Part shown: positions 32,240-41,301 of the stretch, in pieces
Layout of the letters: each line of letters opens with the position of its first letter
How positions within the stretch are numbered: position 1 is the stretch's first letter
DNA from: Phycisphaerae bacterium
Lineage (GTDB): Bacteria > Planctomycetota > Phycisphaerae > Sedimentisphaerales > Anaerobacaceae
Assembly: GCA_017993835.1 (NCBI GenBank)
Contig: JAGOLX010000003.1
Location: 154,185 to 218,184 of the forward strand
Length of the DNA: 64,000 bases
Direction of reading: 5' to 3'
The notes under the pieces: generated by a model
What the model was told of the DNA's origin: nothing
What the model saw: only the letters and a program-made list of their open reading frames with translations
Databases searched by the model: none
Translations under genes and position numbers: made by a program

Positions 32240-35200
32240 TCAGGAATCGCCCGGTGCGAGACTCGCTTCGGCGGTCCCGCCGTAAACGCCCATGTCAATG
32301 CGCATGTTGTCGGCGGCATCGCCCCAGGGGGTGAGCACGGGCTCGTCGAGCAGATCCGAGGCCGGATCGCCGGCGTCGATGCACGGGCTGGTCACCTCGT
32401 CCGACACCCAGGAGATCCTGCCGCCGTCCCACCGCCATCCTTGACTCTGGAGGTGGTAGTCGCCGGGCGTCCAGATGTCCCCTGCCCACGCGCCCAGGGA
32501 GACGAACAGCGGGTCGGCGTCTAGATTGCCGTCGCCCGTCCAGCCGCCTTGGACATCCGAGTATGCAACAGTCGCCCGATTGCTCTTGATCTGATCGCCG
32601 CCCGGGAGATTGTTGAAGTAGACGATCGAGTTGGCCACGTTCGGCGACGTGGCATCGATGCCGTGCGCCAAGTTCTCCACAATCGTACAGTTGACGACGG
32701 TGGGCTTGCCGCCGTGGACGCCCTGACCACCGTTGGCGGCGATGAGGCAGTTACATATCGTCGCCTCGGGCTGCTTGGCCGCACGGCCCTCGCCGACCGA
32801 CGACATCTCGATGCCCGCAGCGCCGTTGGCGATGACCCGACAGCCGGCGACGGTCGGATTGCACTGGCCGACGAGCCTCAACCCGGCGCCGGTGCTGCCG
32901 ACCATCGTGCAAAAGGCAATCGTCGGCGAGGCGTCGTAACAGTACACTCCCTCGTTCCCGCCTGTAACGGTGAACCCGGCCAGGATGCTGTTGGCGTCCT
33001 CGTGCCCGGCAAACACTACTGTGCCCCCGGGGCTCCGCAGAATGGTCGACGCGACGACCGCGGGATCGTCCGGGTCCGTCGAGCGAATCGTGATGGGCCT
33101 GCCCAGGAAGTCCACTCTCTCGTCGTATCTGCCGGCGGGTGCAATGATCTCGTCGCCGTCCTCCGCGAAGGCGACCGCGTGCTGAAGGTAATCGTATCGG
33201 TCACCCGTCCGCGCGTTGCGCACGCGACCATCGAAAACGGAATAGCCCAGATCGAGAGTCATCGCCTGGATGGGCCCGTACGCGCGGTACAACCAGACCA
33301 GAGTCGTTCCATCCAGAGCCGGCATGACCCCCGTCAACGATGTGGGAAGGTCGATGCTCAGAACGCCGTAGCTGCGCGTGACACACGCCAGCCGGATGCC
33401 GCTGCCCGGGACTGAACTGTCCGCATAGGCGACCAGCGGTCCGTCGATCGTCGCCTGCTGCTGCATCCCGGACCCTTTGGCGACGACAAACTCCCGGATA
33501 TTCGCGAGGTTGGACAGATCGGCGCCGTAGATATCGCCTTTGTCGTTCCGCTGGTCGGTCCAGACCACGAGCCGGCCCCAGATCGCCGGGTCGTATTGGC
33601 GAGCGGGATCGTCGCAAACCGTGACCACCTGGATGTGGTTCAAGTCCGAGAGATCGGCGGCGTAGATGTCCCCCTGGGCCTCCCAGACGACCAGATCGCC
33701 GCAGATATCGATCACGCTGTCCAGGGTCCCGTAGGGACTGTTGACGGGGAAGGGATCGCGCTGTCCGACGTGCGTCGCGATCGTGAAGAAGACGGGTGAA
33801 CCCAGATTGGACAGATCGGCGCCGCAGATGTCATACGGCGTGTTGTACCAGTTCGCGGACGCGTTCTTGTCGATATCCAGATGCTGCACCCAAACCGCCT
33901 TGTTGCCCGACACGGCGGGGTAGCTGAACGAACGCGTGTCGCTTCGAGTCCCCAGCGTCCGCTGCACGCCGGTGGTCGTGTTGCGGACAAAGACGCTGGA
34001 ACACACGGGACCGCTCATCTCCGCGTAGGCGATCCCACCGAACCAGACCACGAGATCGCCGTCGATCTTGGGCCCGACGGCGTAGGTTCCCGTCACGACG
34101 GTATCGAGCCTGCCAGTGGTCAGATCCTTGTAGACAATCTGCAGATTGGTGTCGGTCTGGGCAGCGTAGACGATCTTCTGGCCGGAGACGTCCGGCTGGT
34201 ACGGGCCGGACAGGCTGCCCGGTGTGGCATCGAAGCTCTCGCCTGCGGATGTCACGGGGACCGCGACGCACCGGACCCGACTCGGCTCGCTCTGCTCGAA
34301 ACCATCGCTGACGACCAGCTCGAAGACGTACTGTCCCTCGGTTTCGACGGAGAAGGATGCCGCGACGGTGTCGGCGTCTTTCAGATCGACCGTCGGCCCT
34401 TCAACCTGGGTCCACCGATAGGTGAGCCGATCCACCACGTCCGGGTCGTACGACGCGGAACCATCCAGCTTTGCCTGGGCGTAGAGCCCCCACACGCGGT
34501 CCGAGCCGGCATCCGCTACAGGTCCGGCGTTCGCCGCGACCAGCACGAGAACCTGGTCGGGTTCACCGTCATATTCGCCGTCGCCGACGACCAGTTCGAA
34601 GACGTACTCGCCGAACGCTTCGGGCGTGAACGAAGGGCTCTCGGCGTTCGGATCGTCCAGCATTGCCGACGGCCCGCTCACCTGGGTCCAGCGAAAGACC
34701 CTGATTCCGCAGGGATCGTAGAAGAAGCTCCGACTCGCGTCGAGCATCACGGGCACCAGCGGCTCCAGAACGTGCCGATCGTCTCCAGCGGAGGAGACCG
34801 GCTTGACGTACCCGACGTACTCGTCGGCGCCGATGTCGATCCCCACAGCGTATACTCTCGCGTTGTTGTCGATATCCGTCGCACCCGCCCGCGCCGCGTA
34901 GTCGGGGTCCCCGGCGTCGATGCACGGCGACCCAAAAACGATATGGTAATCCTTGCTGAAAGCCGCGCTCAGGAACTTGGGATCGGCGCTGATGTTGCCG
35001 TTCCTGCCGGTCGGATCGTCCGCTCCGCCATCGAGAACATCGCCCCCTTCGAGCAGGTAGTTGCCCGACACGTTGTCCCAGACGTTGTTGCAGGCGAAGA
35101 CCCCGTTCGCGGGATCGCCCTCCAGGACCAGCCCGCCGCCCGACGTCGCGCTGCAGAGGATGTTGTTGGCGACCACGGCGCCGCCCAGCGAGGGCTCGAA

Positions 35201-35953
35201 GATCACGTAGGCGTTGCCGGCGTAGCCGCCCCCCGGCTGCTGGCTGGCGTCGTTGCCCACGATCGTGTTGTTCACCAGGACGCCGCTGGTCAGGACGGCG
35301 CCGCCGCCGAGATAGGCCGAGTTGCTGTAGATCAGATTGTTGGTCACGGTCGCCTGGCCGATGTAGATGATCAGACCGCCCGCGACGAAGCTGACGTTGT
35401 TCCGGATCACGTTGTGTGTGATCACGGCGTTGCTCTCGATACAGGCGATGCCGCCGCCGTAGCCCAGAAGAGAATCGGCTTCCGTATTCGCGAGGACCAC
35501 CGGGGCGCGATTGCCTGCGATGATGTTCTTGCTGATCGTCGGAGAAGCCTGGTAGCAGTAGATCCCGCCGCCCCAGAAGATGGTGTTCCCGGCTTCGAAT
35601 GCGTTGTTGAGGGTGCCGAAGCCGCCGGTGATGGTGAAGCCGGTCAGCACCGCGGCCGGCGTCTCACCGTTCTCGAACGTGACGGCGCTGCCCTCCTGGT
35701 CCGCGTTGATCACCGTGTAGCCGACGACGGCGCGGTCATTCGGGTCCTTGCTCGTGACGGTGATGGCCTTGCCGCTGAAGTTGATCGTCTCGTAGTAAAC
35801 GCCCGGCGCTACGAGGACGACGTCTCCGTCTTGAGCCGCTTCAATCCCCGCCTGAATGCTGGAGTACTCGGCGGGCACGTTGCGCGTTGTGCCTTCAACC
35901 ATGGCCGCGACGGAACACAGGACGACCGCGCCCGCAAACACTACCCTCTTCAT
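32240..35953 (-). CDS. Large secreted protein: beta-helix, PKD-like domains, propeller, second beta-helix
   Basis: 1237 residues from ATG 35953 (signal peptide MKRVVFAGAVVLCSVAAM, cleavage near VEG). Residues about 25-400 form a right-handed parallel beta-helix of pectate-lyase type (ASPTISKNIIAGN, IESNAVITHNVIRNN, GGGAVLTSGVLVNNTI). Two PKD-like domains (about 405-590) follow, with VMLDASRSFFYDPCGIRVFR and KLDGSASYDPDVVDRLTYRW. A propeller-like region spans about 600-880 (DVSGQKIVYAAQTDTN, DLVVWEAQGDIYAADLSDL). A second beta-helix runs from about 900 to the end, which carries SPCIDAGDP and DMGVYGGTAEAS. It probably binds or degrades surface polysaccharide; no catalytic site is assignable. 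Confidence 0.8.
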   Translation of the reverse strand: MKRVVFAGAVVLCSVAAMVEGTTRNVPAEYSSIQAGIEAAQDGDVVLVAPGVYYETINFSGKAITVTSKDPNDRAVVGYTVINADQEGSAVTFENGETPAAVLTGFTITGGFGTLNNAFEAGNTIFWGGGIYCYQASPTISKNIIAGNRAPVVLANTEADSLLGYGGGIACIESNAVITHNVIRNNVSFVAGGLIIYIGQATVTNNLIYSNSAYLGGGAVLTSGVLVNNTIVGNDASQQPGGGYAGNAYVIFEPSLGGAVVANNILCSATSGGGLVLEGDPANGVFACNNVWDNVSGNYLLEGGDVLDGGADDPTGRNGNISADPKFLSAAFSKDYHIVFGSPCIDAGDPDYAARAGATDIDNNARVYAVGIDIGADEYVGYVKPVSSAGDDRHVLEPLVPVMLDASRSFFYDPCGIRVFRWTQVSGPSAMLDDPNAESPSFTPEAFGEYVFELVVGDGEYDGEPDQVLVLVAANAGPVADAGSDRVWGLYAQAKLDGSASYDPDVVDRLTYRWTQVEGPTVDLKDADTVAASFSVETEGQYVFELVVSDGFEQSEPSRVRCVAVPVTSAGESFDATPGSLSGPYQPDVSGQKIVYAAQTDTNLQIVYKDLTTGRLDTVVTGTYAVGPKIDGDLVVWFGGIAYAEMSGPVCSSVFVRNTTTGVQRTLGTRSDTRSFSYPAVSGNKAVWVQHLDIDKNASANWYNTPYDICGADLSNLGSPVFFTIATHVGQRDPFPVNSPYGTLDSVIDICGDLVVWEAQGDIYAADLSDLNHIQVVTVCDDPARQYDPAIWGRLVVWTDQRNDKGDIYGADLSNLANIREFVVAKGSGMQQQATIDGPLVAYADSSVPGSGIRLACVTRSYGVLSIDLPTSLTGVMPALDGTTLVWLYRAYGPIQAMTLDLGYSVFDGRVRNARTGDRYDYLQHAVAFAEDGDEIIAPAGRYDERVDFLGRPITIRSTDPDDPAVVASTILRSPGGTVVFAGHEDANSILAGFTVTGGNEGVYCYDASPTIAFCTMVGSTGAGLRLVGQCNPTVAGCRVIANGAAGIEMSSVGEGRAAKQPEATICNCLIAANGGQGVHGGKPTVVNCTIVENLAHGIDATSPNVANSIVYFNNLPGGDQIKSNRATVAYSDVQGGWTGDGNLDADPLFVSLGAWAGDIWTPGDYHLQSQGWRWDGGRISWVSDEVTSPCIDAGDPASDLLDEPVLTPWGDAADNMRIDMGVYGGTAEASLAPGDS

Positions 35954-36180
35954 TGTCGCCACACCTTTCAGCCCCCCAAGCCCCGGCGAGCACCAGCGGC
36001 CAACGCAACCAGCCCACAATTCGTCTGCTCGCCCACCCGATATTCAGTATCCCACCTCCTGCTGCGGCATTCGGACTGCTTGCAGACCGATCCCCGCCCC
36101 TGCCGACGCTCACAGTATGTCTGTGTTACCAGACGCATCAGATGCGACATCATTACGCAGAAAATCGCGAATTGCGGATT

Positions 36181-37008
36181 CTAGGACGCTTTTCCGTGCT
36201 CGGGGACCGGCATTCCCAGTTCCGCGAGGACCTTCTTCATGTCCTCCCAGACCCGTCGGCGATTGTCCGGCGTGTAGTTCCGCAGGAGATAGGCGGGATG
36301 GTACGTGGCCATCAGCTTGGTGGGCGGACGACCGATGCCGGAGCAGTACTCGTGAAACTCGCCGCGGAGCTGGCCAATCGCCTGATTGGTGTTCAGGAGC
36401 GTCCGAGCGGCGTGCGCCCCGAGGGCCACGATAATCTCCGGATTGAGGACCTCGATCTGCCTCTGGAGAAAGGGCAGGCAGTGAATGATCTCCTCGGGTC
36501 GAGGCTCGCGGTTCTCCGGCGGTCGGCACTTGAGGATGTTGCCGATGAAGACATCCTGGCGTTTCAGGCCGCAGGCCTCGATGATCTTTTCGAGGAGCTG
36601 CCCCGCTCTGCCGACGAAGGGCCGGCCCTGGGCGTCTTCGTCTGCCCCCGGCGCCTCGCCCACGAACATAATGCGAGTCCTCGGATTGCCTTCGCCGGGC
36701 ACCGCGTTCGTCCGCTGCGAGAGCAGCTCGCACCTGCGACACTGGCGAACCTCCGCCGCAATCGCCTCCAGCTCCTTCACGGGATCGACGGTTGAATCGC
36801 GTTTCGGCTTCACCACGTCGCGGTCCTCCTGCTCTCTCGCGGTAGAAACACCCTGCCCTCGTTCCTCTGTCGTCGGCAAGACGCGGGCCGGACGCATGGC
36901 CCCCACGGGCTGCCCACGCGACTTCCCTTTGACCGCAAACCCCGCGAACAAGCTCTCCATCTCGAGGTGCTGACGAACCACTTTGTTCAGATCCACGTCC
37001 TGGGTCAT
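36181..37008 (-). CDS. Family 4 uracil-DNA glycosylase (iron-sulfur)
   Basis: 275 residues from ATG 37008. The catalytic domain (about 85-275) has the iron-sulfur cysteines CRRCELL, NILKCRPP and EIIHCLPF, plus the GEAPGADEDAQGRPFVGRAG glycosylase motif and the HPAYLLRN motif near the end. The enzyme removes uracil from DNA in base excision repair. About 80 residues of low-complexity, charged N-terminus (SRGQPVGAMRPARVLP) precede it and are longer than usual. It appears monocistronic. Confidence 0.9.
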   Translation of the reverse strand: MTQDVDLNKVVRQHLEMESLFAGFAVKGKSRGQPVGAMRPARVLPTTEERGQGVSTAREQEDRDVVKPKRDSTVDPVKELEAIAAEVRQCRRCELLSQRTNAVPGEGNPRTRIMFVGEAPGADEDAQGRPFVGRAGQLLEKIIEACGLKRQDVFIGNILKCRPPENREPRPEEIIHCLPFLQRQIEVLNPEIIVALGAHAARTLLNTNQAIGQLRGEFHEYCSGIGRPPTKLMATYHPAYLLRNYTPDNRRRVWEDMKKVLAELGMPVPEHGKAS

Positions 37009-37084
37009 GACGAAATTGTAGCAGGGTCGCCAGAGAGCGACAACGGAAAAGACCAGTCGGGCAGGGCCTCGACAGATGACAACA

Positions 37085-37112
37085 GGGCCCCTCCCTTGCA
37101 CAGGAGGAGCCC
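37085..37112 (-). terminator. Hairpin terminator between exoprotein and glycosylase genes
   Basis: Arms GGGCCCCTCC and GGAGGAGCCC (one mismatch) with an 8-nt loop lie downstream of the gene at 37160-39166. Read on the minus strand it is followed by TGTTGTCATC. Confidence 0.55.
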
Positions 37113-37159
37113 CGTTTCGTTCAGTCGTTGCCGTCTGCTTGGATCATCAGTCGGTGATG

Positions 37160-39166
37160 TCAGCGACCTTCGAGATCCAGGAGGCGGACGTTGTCCAGAC
37201 CGAGCCAGCTCTCGCCGCCCGTTGTGACATTGTCGAATTCGACACCGATCGCCTTGCCGATGGCATCGGGTGAATCGGCAACGTTGAACACCAGCGAGAA
37301 CGTCTGCATCGCGTCTGTGAGCGTCGCATTGGCGAGGGTCACCGGAATGCGAGAGCCTGCGTCATCATAGAACAGCATCATTCGCAGCGTCTTGGCTGAC
37401 CCCGTGCTGCGGGCGTCCACCTGCAGCTCGAAGACATCTTCGGCATCCATGACGTAGTCCGTCAGTTGCCAGATAGAGGGGTCGGAGCCCATCATGAAGG
37501 CAGTCCACAGGCCGTCGGTGGGCGTGTAGCCCGTCTCGACGCCGGAATCGGCAACCGTCGTGTCGCTCGCCCAGCCGGGGATATCGACGGCCGGGGTGCC
37601 CGCGACGCCTTCGCCGTTCCAGCCCTTGATCTTCACGGTGCCAGGCAGCTCGAAGCTGGCATTCTCAACCGGGACTGCAATCGGGTTCCGGGCCGCCATG
37701 TAGGCGACCGCATTGAGGAAAATCTGCTGGCCTTCCGCGTTGAGGTTCATCACGCCCCAATTGGTCTTGAGACCCGAGATTTCCTGGGTGCCGGCGTTGA
37801 AGAACATGCGTCGGCCGCCGGGAGTCTGGGCAGAACCCTCATAAAACGCCTTGCCCTTGGCCCATTCCGCGACCAGGACGTTGCCGTTGTCGGGTCGGAC
37901 GGCCAGTGCGGCGCCGTTGCCGGCGTCTGCCATCAGGATGAAGCTGGCGAACCCGCTGGCGACATTCGGATCGTACCACTGAGCGGCGTCGTTGGCATCG
38001 AGCGTCACGCCCGTGAAGAGCACGCCGTTCGGGTCCACTGCCTTCACATCGTAGTACGTCTCGCGAGCGCTCTGGCTGGTGGTGTTGAACCAGTTCCATC
38101 GATTGCTGCCGGCGATGTAGGAACTCATGAGCATGACCGGGGTCTTCAGGCCGTTCCAGAACGCGATCTCGTTGGCGTCGCTGGACACGCCGCTGCTGTT
38201 GCAGTCCCGCCCGATGATGACCAAGTCCGCGCCCGCGAGAACCGCCATCTTGTTCGGGTCCAGGGCTTCCCAGTAGCTAGTCCCGGCGGCCGATCCCGCC
38301 GTATAGTCCACTTCATAGCCCGCATCGAGGAGCAGATTCACGAAACCGACGTCGCTGGGGACGTTCGCATCGGCGGTGGAGGGGTGCTGTGCGGACACCC
38401 AGACCACCTTCGGGCCCGGCGTGACCACGCTGAAGTCATCGAATGCGACGTAGCCGGTGGTTACGTCGTAGGTGGCATTGATCAGGCCGACCTGCAGGGT
38501 CTCGGGCAGGTCCGGGCGATTGACCACCAGAGGGGTCTGGGTGCCGTCATAGATCCCCTGGTATCCCGGATTGGTCAGCGGGATGAAGTTCACGCCGTCG
38601 GAGCTGATCCGAAAACAGAAATCGGCGCCCTTGCGTTCCAGTTGGATGTAGGGGTACTGCGCCACGATGGCGAACGTGTCGGCGCCGGTCCAGGTGCCAT
38701 CGGTCTGGCCCAACTCATCGCGGACGCTGTTGGTCGTGTTGCGGGCCACGAAGGCCGTCCAGGTGGGGAAGTAGTTCATCGCCACCCAGTTCTCTGCGCC
38801 CTCGACTCCGGCCGGATCGCGGGCCACAATGCCGCAATCGTTGCTGAAAACGCGTTCGGCCAGGGTGCCGGCGAAATCGACGACCTTCACGGTCGCGACG
38901 AAGTCCCCGGTCACCTCGACGTACAGCATCGGACCGGGACCCGGATCCCAACTGGCGCCGGTCGTCTGCATATACAGCGCGCCGGGACGCGAGATGGACG
39001 CGTCGAGCGCATCGAACGTGCCCATCGTCCCGGCATACGCACCGGAGCCATCCGTCAGGTAATTGTGGGGTGTGTCAAAGTTGTCGCTGAATCCCGCTGC
39101 CTGCGCGAACGTACCGACCGTCAGCGCCAGGACGAGCGAAACCAGCCCGATACTCATTCTGCTCAT
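37160..39166 (-). CDS. Secreted multidomain protein: LamG-like, Rossmann-like and carbohydrate-binding-like domains
   Basis: 668 residues; the ATG has AAGGAGG 6 nt upstream and begins a signal peptide (IGLVSLVLALTVGTFAQA). Residues about 27-250 resemble the DUF1349/LamG jelly roll (YVEVTGDFVATVKVVDF, IQLERKGADFCFRISSDG, VGLINATYDVTTGYVAFDDF). Residues about 253-510 look like a GATase/ThuA-like alpha-beta domain (KVVWVSAQHPSTADANVPSD, NGLKTPVMLMSSYI, GRRMFFNAG). The C-terminus, about 520-668, is a second jelly roll (VENASFELPGT to WLGLDNVRLLDLEGR), reminiscent of carbohydrate-binding PEP-CTERM-type proteins, but no sorting motif is present. Probably a surface carbohydrate-interacting protein; no activity can be named. 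Confidence 0.7.
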   Translation of the reverse strand: MSRMSIGLVSLVLALTVGTFAQAAGFSDNFDTPHNYLTDGSGAYAGTMGTFDALDASISRPGALYMQTTGASWDPGPGPMLYVEVTGDFVATVKVVDFAGTLAERVFSNDCGIVARDPAGVEGAENWVAMNYFPTWTAFVARNTTNSVRDELGQTDGTWTGADTFAIVAQYPYIQLERKGADFCFRISSDGVNFIPLTNPGYQGIYDGTQTPLVVNRPDLPETLQVGLINATYDVTTGYVAFDDFSVVTPGPKVVWVSAQHPSTADANVPSDVGFVNLLLDAGYEVDYTAGSAAGTSYWEALDPNKMAVLAGADLVIIGRDCNSSGVSSDANEIAFWNGLKTPVMLMSSYIAGSNRWNWFNTTSQSARETYYDVKAVDPNGVLFTGVTLDANDAAQWYDPNVASGFASFILMADAGNGAALAVRPDNGNVLVAEWAKGKAFYEGSAQTPGGRRMFFNAGTQEISGLKTNWGVMNLNAEGQQIFLNAVAYMAARNPIAVPVENASFELPGTVKIKGWNGEGVAGTPAVDIPGWASDTTVADSGVETGYTPTDGLWTAFMMGSDPSIWQLTDYVMDAEDVFELQVDARSTGSAKTLRMMLFYDDAGSRIPVTLANATLTDAMQTFSLVFNVADSPDAIGKAIGVEFDNVTTGGESWLGLDNVRLLDLEGR

Positions 39167-39522
39167 AATCGTCCTCCTTCAGACAAAGGGTGGGAATTCT
39201 GGAAACAGAGACGCCTCACGTGGCAAAACCGTCCCTGTGCTGCGCGCCAGGCCTCTCGCACGACGCGACCACAACCTCCATACCGTTTCGAGTCATTGCC
39301 GACTCTGATCTGTGAAAATGGCAATCGCAGGCACCACTTGCACTGCCTATATGTATACCAGATCTTCGGACGATGTTTCAAGAGGAATCCGAGAGGCGGC
39401 ATCGTCGCACGAAGGTATTACCGCAATATGGCCCTGCTTCAGCCATCCTGCGAACCATCCCTGCGACGTCCGGAGTCTCGCCGGTGCGGACTCCGTCGGC
39501 ATCGCATTCCCGGACAAACAGA
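39167..39522. other. Non-coding spacer
   Basis: About 355 nt upstream of the exoprotein gene. No gene was recognised. On the minus strand a TATACATATAGG stretch near 39350 could be a -10 region for the leftward exoprotein gene. Confidence 0.4.
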
Positions 39523-39559
39523 AAGAGGGCCTCCGGTTCCGTCGCCGGGAGGCCCTCTT
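39523..39559 (-). terminator. Intrinsic terminator of the glutamate-synthase-like gene
   Basis: A perfect 12-bp stem (AAGAGGGCCTCC with GGAGGCCCTCTT) lies 24 nt past the stop codon. On the minus strand it is followed by TCTGTTTGTC, moderately T-rich. Confidence 0.7.
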
Positions 39560-39582
39560 GCAGACTGTGCAGAGTGTTCGCT

Positions 39583-41181
39583 CTAGCTGTTGATAATCCT
39601 CTCCGCCTCTTCTTTGTAGGCGTCCATGACGTAGGCGATGCCGGAGACCTGGGCCGCTTCGGGAGTCAGGGCCATCAGGTCGTCCCGGCTGATCGTGGAG
39701 ACCTTGAAGTTTCGACTGCCGGCCATGAGCTGCTGGAGACCGACCTTCAGCTTGTCGCAGAAGGTGTACAGACCGATCGCGCCGACCGGGAGTCTCTTGG
39801 CGGTTTCCCTGCCGTATTTGGCCACGAGGTCTTCGTAGCAGATGAAGATCTCTTCCATCGTGGTGCCGAACTGGCTGACGGTCTTGGGCAGCGCGTCGGC
39901 GCCCTGCTGGAGCCACAGGCCGATGTTCTTGCCGACCATGCCGGGAATCATGAGCGTCCGACCCATGCAGACCGCCTTGGTGTACGGCGCACCCATCGCC
40001 AGGACCTTGAAGACGTGGTCTTCGGAACTGAACCCGCCGGCAATGGCGATATCCGGAACGAACTTGCCACGGGCCGCCAGCTTGCGGCACAGGTCATGGG
40101 TCATGGATTGCAGATAGAAGGTCGGGACGCCCCACTCTTCCATCATCCGCCATGGGCTCATGCCGGTCCCGCCGGGGGCGCCGTCGATGGTCAGCAGGTC
40201 GAGCTTCGCATCGGATGCCCACTTGATCGCCATGGCCAGCTCGCGCATCGGATAGGCGCCGGTCTTGAGCGTGACCCGCTTGGCGCCGAGCCCGCGAATT
40301 CGCTCGACTTCCTTCATGAACCCTTCCTGATCAACGAAACCCAGGCGGGAGTGCCGCTCGAAGTGCTTCAACGCGCCGTCCTTGAACGCCGCCTGGTTGG
40401 CGGGGTTCGACGGGTCGGGGGTGACCAGGTAGCCTCGCTTTTGCAGTTCGATGGCTCGCTCGAGGGCATCGACCTGGATCTCGCCGCCGATGCACTTGGC
40501 GCCCTGGCCCCATTTGAGCTCGACCGATTCGACGCCGAGCTGGCCGATGACGTACTCGGCCACGCCCAGACGGGTGTCCTCGACGTTGATCTGGACGATC
40601 ATGTCGCCGTAGCCCTCATGGTACCGACGGTACTGCGCGACCCGCTCGGCCATGTTCGGCGCCTTTTTCACCTTGCCCTGGGAATCCAGTTCCAGGCCGG
40701 GATCGATGCCGCAGACGTTCTCGCCGCAGACGATGGTAATGCCGCCGATCGCGGCGCCGGTGGCAAAGTGCTCCCAGTTCTTGCGGGCGATCTCGGTGGA
40801 GCCTAACGCCCCGGTGAAGACCGGCAGCTTCATCTTGACCTTGGTCTTCGCGCCGTACTGGGTCTCGGTGCTGACCATGGGAAACAGGGTGTTGTCCGAG
40901 TGGCCGACCTGCCCTTCCGGCAGACCCTTGGCCCCCAGAGCATACCCGGCGATGTTCAGGTGCGAGTAGTCGATGGGGTAGTTCTTGTCGCCGCCGGCGG
41001 TCAGGGTCCCGAAGGGCCCGGGATAGATGACCTCCCGACCTCGGAACGTGGCCTTGAACGTCTCGCAATTCCCCCGACACCCATCGACGCATCGCGTACA
41101 GATGCCCGAGACGGGCGATACGCTGCGCGAACGATTCTGGGTCTGCGTCGCCTCGTTGGCATTGGGCTGTTGCAGATTCAT
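39583..41181 (-). CDS. FMN-binding glutamate-synthase-like protein (GltB central domain)
   Basis: 532 residues. The N-terminus carries CTRCVDGCRGNCE, a probable iron-sulfur or metal site found in the archaeal-type family. The core is the glutamate synthase TIM barrel with FMN: ESVELKWGQGAKCIGGEIQV, DLLTIDGAPGGTGMSPWRMM and DIAIAGGFSSEDHVFKVLAM. The amidotransferase and GXGXG parts of full GltB are absent. Such short proteins use ammonia or an associated subunit, or act as FMN oxidoreductases of unknown substrate. AAGGAG lies 7 nt before the ATG. It is divergently transcribed from a LysR regulator with a shared operator region. Confidence 0.85.
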   Translation of the reverse strand: MNLQQPNANEATQTQNRSRSVSPVSGICTRCVDGCRGNCETFKATFRGREVIYPGPFGTLTAGGDKNYPIDYSHLNIAGYALGAKGLPEGQVGHSDNTLFPMVSTETQYGAKTKVKMKLPVFTGALGSTEIARKNWEHFATGAAIGGITIVCGENVCGIDPGLELDSQGKVKKAPNMAERVAQYRRYHEGYGDMIVQINVEDTRLGVAEYVIGQLGVESVELKWGQGAKCIGGEIQVDALERAIELQKRGYLVTPDPSNPANQAAFKDGALKHFERHSRLGFVDQEGFMKEVERIRGLGAKRVTLKTGAYPMRELAMAIKWASDAKLDLLTIDGAPGGTGMSPWRMMEEWGVPTFYLQSMTHDLCRKLAARGKFVPDIAIAGGFSSEDHVFKVLAMGAPYTKAVCMGRTLMIPGMVGKNIGLWLQQGADALPKTVSQFGTTMEEIFICYEDLVAKYGRETAKRLPVGAIGLYTFCDKLKVGLQQLMAGSRNFKVSTISRDDLMALTPEAAQVSGIAYVMDAYKEEAERIINS

Positions 41182-41219
41182 CGTGCGACTCCTTCAAATA
41201 CTGTTTGGACTTGTGTTAC

Positions 41220-41234
41220 ATTAGCGGAACTAAT
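41220..41234. promoter_or_regulatory. Inverted repeat ATTAG-N5-CTAAT, LysR-type operator
   Basis: The perfect dyad contains a T-N11-A pattern, the general LysR box, in the 120-bp intergenic region between the glutamate-synthase-like gene and the LysR gene. A second dyad, TATCA-N10-TGATA, lies near 41282-41301 just before the lysR start. Confidence 0.5.
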
Positions 41235-41301
41235 AGTATGATCGCCGACGCCTGATGGGGAAAGCCCCTTGCGGTGATACATATCATTAGGAAAAGTGAT
41301 A

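Noticed and set aside
33881..36184. 767-codon open frame on the plus strand
   Set aside because: It is antisense to the beta-helix/PKD gene, whose domains and signal peptide are clear. The product has no recognisable motif and is Arg/Asp/Val-rich, typical of GC-rich antisense frames.
37160..39166. PEP-CTERM sorting signal at the end of the exoprotein
   Set aside because: The C-terminus ends in WLGLDNVRLLDLEGR with no PEP motif, hydrophobic helix or basic tail, despite the domain style of such proteins.
37466..39586. 706-codon open frame on the plus strand
   Set aside because: Antisense to the LamG-like exoprotein gene, which has a good ribosome site and signal peptide.
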